Assembly: GCF_002846415.1 (NCBI RefSeq)
Contig: NZ_PJMX01000001.1
Location: 3,844,001-3,908,000, forward strand
DNA from: Streptomyces sp. TLI_146
GTDB lineage: Bacteria > Actinomycetota > Actinomycetes > Streptomycetales > Streptomycetaceae
DNA length: 64,000 bases
Direction of reading: 5' to 3'
In this document: positions 62,069-64,000 of the stretch, piece by piece
Numbering within the stretch: position 1 is the first letter of the stretch
How the letters are laid out: each line of letters begins with the position of its first letter
Program-made: the position numbers and the translations under genes
Notes under the pieces: model-generated
Told to the model about the DNA's origin: nothing
Databases searched by the model: none
What the model saw: the letters and a program-made list of their open reading frames with translations, nothing else

Positions 62069-63394
62069 GTGACCGCCGCCCCCGCGCCCGCCCCCCGCGC
62101 CCGCAAGAGCGTGACCGGAACGCGCACCTACCTCGCCGCCGGGTTCCTGCTGCCCGCGCTCGTCCTGCTCGGCGCGCTCGTGGTCTATCCGATCGGGTAC
62201 TCCGTCTACCGCTCGTTCTTCGACCAGTCGGGCGACGGCTTCGCCGGGGTCGACAACTACAAGACCCTCTTCACCGACGACACCATCCTGACCGCCGTCG
62301 AGAACAACGCGATCTGGGTGGTCTGCGCCCCGACCGTCGCCACCGTACTCGGGCTGATCTTCGCCGTACTGACCGAACGGGTGCACTGGGGAACGGCGTT
62401 CAAGCTGATCGTCTTCATGCCGATGGTGATCTCGATGCTCGCCGCGGGGATCATCTTCCGGCTGGTGTACGAGCAGGACCCGGACCGGGGTGTTGCCAAC
62501 GCCGTCTGGGTGGGCGTGCACGACACGTTCGCCGAGTCGGCCGGGTTCCCGCGGGCCCATCCGCTGCCCGCCGCCCCGCTCAAGCCGGGCGGCGGCGGCT
62601 CCTTCGTGACCAAGGACGCGGTCCGCGCCGGGCAGCCCGCGCTGCTGCCGCTCGTCGGGGTCGCCGCCGACAAGATGCCGTCGTCCGCGAAGGCGGCGAA
62701 GGCTCCGGCCGCCGAGCCCGGCGAGATCACCGGCACCGCCTGGCTCGACTTCACCAAAGGGGGCGGCGGCACCCCCAACACCATCGACTCCAAGGAGCTC
62801 GGCCTCAAGGGCCTCAAGATCGAAGCGGTACGGGAGGGTCGGGTCGTCGCCACCGCCACCGCGCGCGCCGACGGCACGTTCACCCTGCCCGCCAAGGCCG
62901 ACGGGGCCCAACTGCGGCTGCCCCGCGGCAACTTCCGCGAGCCCTACAACGGCGTGAACTGGCTCGGCCCGACCCTCGTCACCCCCGCCATCATCGGCTC
63001 GTACATCTGGATGTGGGCCGGGTTCGCGATGGTGCTCATCGCGGCCGGGCTCGCGGGGCTGCCGCGCGAACTGCTCGAAGCGGCGCGGGTGGACGGCGCC
63101 AACGAGTGGCAGGTCTTCCGGCGGGTGACCGTGCCGCTGCTCGCGCCCGTCCTCGCCGTCGTCCTCGTCACGCTGATGATCAACGTGCTGAAGATCTTCG
63201 ACCTGATCTTCATCATCGCGCCTGGCTCCAGCCAGGACGACGCCAATGTGCTGGCGCTCCAGCTCTACCGCTCCTCGTTCGGCACGGACGCGGACCTCGG
63301 CGTCGGCAGCGCGATCGCGGTCCTGCTGCTGGTCCTGGTCGTACCGGTGATGTTGTTCAACATCCGCAGGATGCGGCGGGAGGCCCGGCGATGA
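62069..63394 (+). CDS. ABC sugar-type permease with inserted extracytoplasmic domain
   Basis: A 441-residue permease (relatives are usually ~300). Helices near 20-45, 80-105 and 110-133 precede a ~135-residue insertion (about 155-290) with a Gly/Pro linker and a small beta-rich unit (ITGTAWLDFTKGG, then LKGLKIEAVREGRVVATATARADGTFTLPA), like a carboxypeptidase-regulatory or Cna-B fold, placed outside the membrane. The fold then resumes (YNGVNWLGPTLVTPAIIGSYIWMWAGFAMVLIAAGL) with the EAA loop LPRELLEAARVDGAN. GTG 62069; it overlaps the next permease by 4 bases (ATGA). Confidence 0.9.
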   Translation: MTAAPAPAPRARKSVTGTRTYLAAGFLLPALVLLGALVVYPIGYSVYRSFFDQSGDGFAGVDNYKTLFTDDTILTAVENNAIWVVCAPTVATVLGLIFAVLTERVHWGTAFKLIVFMPMVISMLAAGIIFRLVYEQDPDRGVANAVWVGVHDTFAESAGFPRAHPLPAAPLKPGGGGSFVTKDAVRAGQPALLPLVGVAADKMPSSAKAAKAPAAEPGEITGTAWLDFTKGGGGTPNTIDSKELGLKGLKIEAVREGRVVATATARADGTFTLPAKADGAQLRLPRGNFREPYNGVNWLGPTLVTPAIIGSYIWMWAGFAMVLIAAGLAGLPRELLEAARVDGANEWQVFRRVTVPLLAPVLAVVLVTLMINVLKIFDLIFIIAPGSSQDDANVLALQLYRSSFGTDADLGVGSAIAVLLLVLVVPVMLFNIRRMRREARR

Positions 63395-64000
63395 CGGCGA
63401 TGACCACGACGGTGACGGCGTCGGGAGCCGTCAAGGCCAGGCAGTCCCTGCCCGCCCGGATCGCCGCCCGGGCCGGCGGCGGCGCGTTGCGCGTCTTCCT
63501 CGTCCTCGTCGGGCTCTTCTGGCTGATGCCCACCGTCGGACTGCTGCTCTCCTCGCTGCGCAGCCCCTCCGACATCGCCTCCACCGGCTGGTGGAAGATC
63601 TTCAGCGAGCCGTCCCAGCTCACCTTCCACAACTACTCCAGCCTGCTGGACAACAGCACGATCACCGACTCGCTCCTGTCCACCGTCGTGATCACCGTGC
63701 CCGCGACCGTGCTGGTCGTCGTCATCGGCTCGTTCGCCGGATACGCCTTCGCCTGGATGGACTTCCCCGGCCGCGACTGGTGGTTCATGGTCGTGGTCAG
63801 CCTGCTGGTCGTCCCGGTCCAGGTCGCCCTGGTACCGGTCGCCAAGCTCTTCGGCAAGATCGGGATCTTCGAGACGACGGTCGGTGTCATCACCTTCCAC
63901 GTCGCCTTCGGCCTGCCCTTCGCGATCTTCCTGCTGCGGAACTTCTTCGCGGAGATCCCCCGGGAACTCCTGGAGGCCGCGCGGCTCGACGGGGCGGGCG
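63391..64000 (+). CDS. Second ABC sugar-type permease (truncated by window end)
   Basis: About 203 residues are visible. The N-terminal cytoplasmic part precedes a helix (LRVFLVLVGLFWLMPTVGLLLSSLR), then a periplasmic stretch with SDIASTGWWKIF and LTFHNYSSLL, followed by helices. The EAA loop IPRELLEAARLDGAG sits at the window end. MalG/AraQ-type partner of the preceding permease; ATG 63391 overlaps its stop. No ATPase gene is visible; Streptomyces sugar importers often share the MsiK ATPase encoded elsewhere. Confidence 0.92.
   Translation, partial: MTAMTTTVTASGAVKARQSLPARIAARAGGGALRVFLVLVGLFWLMPTVGLLLSSLRSPSDIASTGWWKIFSEPSQLTFHNYSSLLDNSTITDSLLSTVVITVPATVLVVVIGSFAGYAFAWMDFPGRDWWFMVVVSLLVVPVQVALVPVAKLFGKIGIFETTVGVITFHVAFGLPFAIFLLRNFFAEIPRELLEAARLDGAG

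Overview
The window is very GC-rich chromosomal DNA from a Streptomyces-type actinomycete. The evidence is the strong third-position G/C bias, GTG starts with GGAG-type ribosome binding sites, rare TTA codons, an LAETG wall-anchored protein, a mycosin/WXG100 cluster, and a gene order (murA, HU, malic enzyme, HelD-like ATPase, ECF sigma with anti-sigma, nnaR, narK, matB/matA, ssrA, smpB, ftsX/ftsE, prfB, pkaB/pkaA) that I recognise from memory as the conserved Streptomyces core. No database search was possible, so family names rest on motifs and recall.

Layout, left to right. 1-5.5 kb holds a YlbL-like PDZ protease fragment, an IclR regulator, an SF2 helicase and an MFS exporter. 5.7-9.05 kb is a small integrated element. 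It enters at tRNA-Cys(GCA), is bounded by 45-bp perfect direct repeats (5759-5803 and 9008-9052), and carries a ParB-like gene, a tyrosine integrase broken by a one-base frameshift, and an excisionase. 9.1-19.0 kb is a type VII (ESX-like) satellite cluster with a mycosin and several WXG/PPE-like proteins, but no EccB/C/D/E core. It also has two large-protein-plus-lipoprotein pairs that look like effector/immunity pairs, one of them a DUF1023 alpha/beta hydrolase. TTA (bldA-type) codons occur in both divergent arms.

19.0-24.1 kb is a three-gene xanthine-dehydrogenase-type operon whose genes overlap by 4 bases; its iron-sulfur subunit has a low-complexity N-terminal extension of about 420 residues. 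24.4-34 kb is housekeeping: a GH20 hexosaminidase, a DUF3039 protein, YqgE/AlgH, MurA, HU, malic enzyme and a HelD-like ATPase. A candidate small RNA or leader lies between the last two. 34-39.4 kb holds an ECF sigma/anti-sigma pair, a CGNR protein, a GNAT acetyltransferase, and the nitrate pair nnaR/narK. 39.7-43.9 kb is the matB/matA mycelial-aggregation polysaccharide locus with an acyltransferase, and 44.1-46.5 kb is a divergent LysR/MFS pair.

46.5-53.4 kb holds trans-translation (tmRNA and SmpB), an S41 protease, FtsX/FtsE, a small zinc-ribbon membrane protein, an LAETG surface protein with STGG repeats, and release factor 2. 53.5-60.2 kb has two Ser/Thr kinases and a divergent FHA-FtsK-like ATPase. 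60.7-64 kb is a sugar-type ABC importer (binding lipoprotein and two permeases, the second cut by the window end). The first permease carries an extra extracytoplasmic domain.

Two themes run across the window. Long perfect inverted repeats act as probable terminators between convergent genes. A family of interspersed palindromic repeats (core GGGGCGCGGGGAACTGCGCG) fills four gene-free gaps at about 3.7, 26.1, 28.8 and 60.3 kb.
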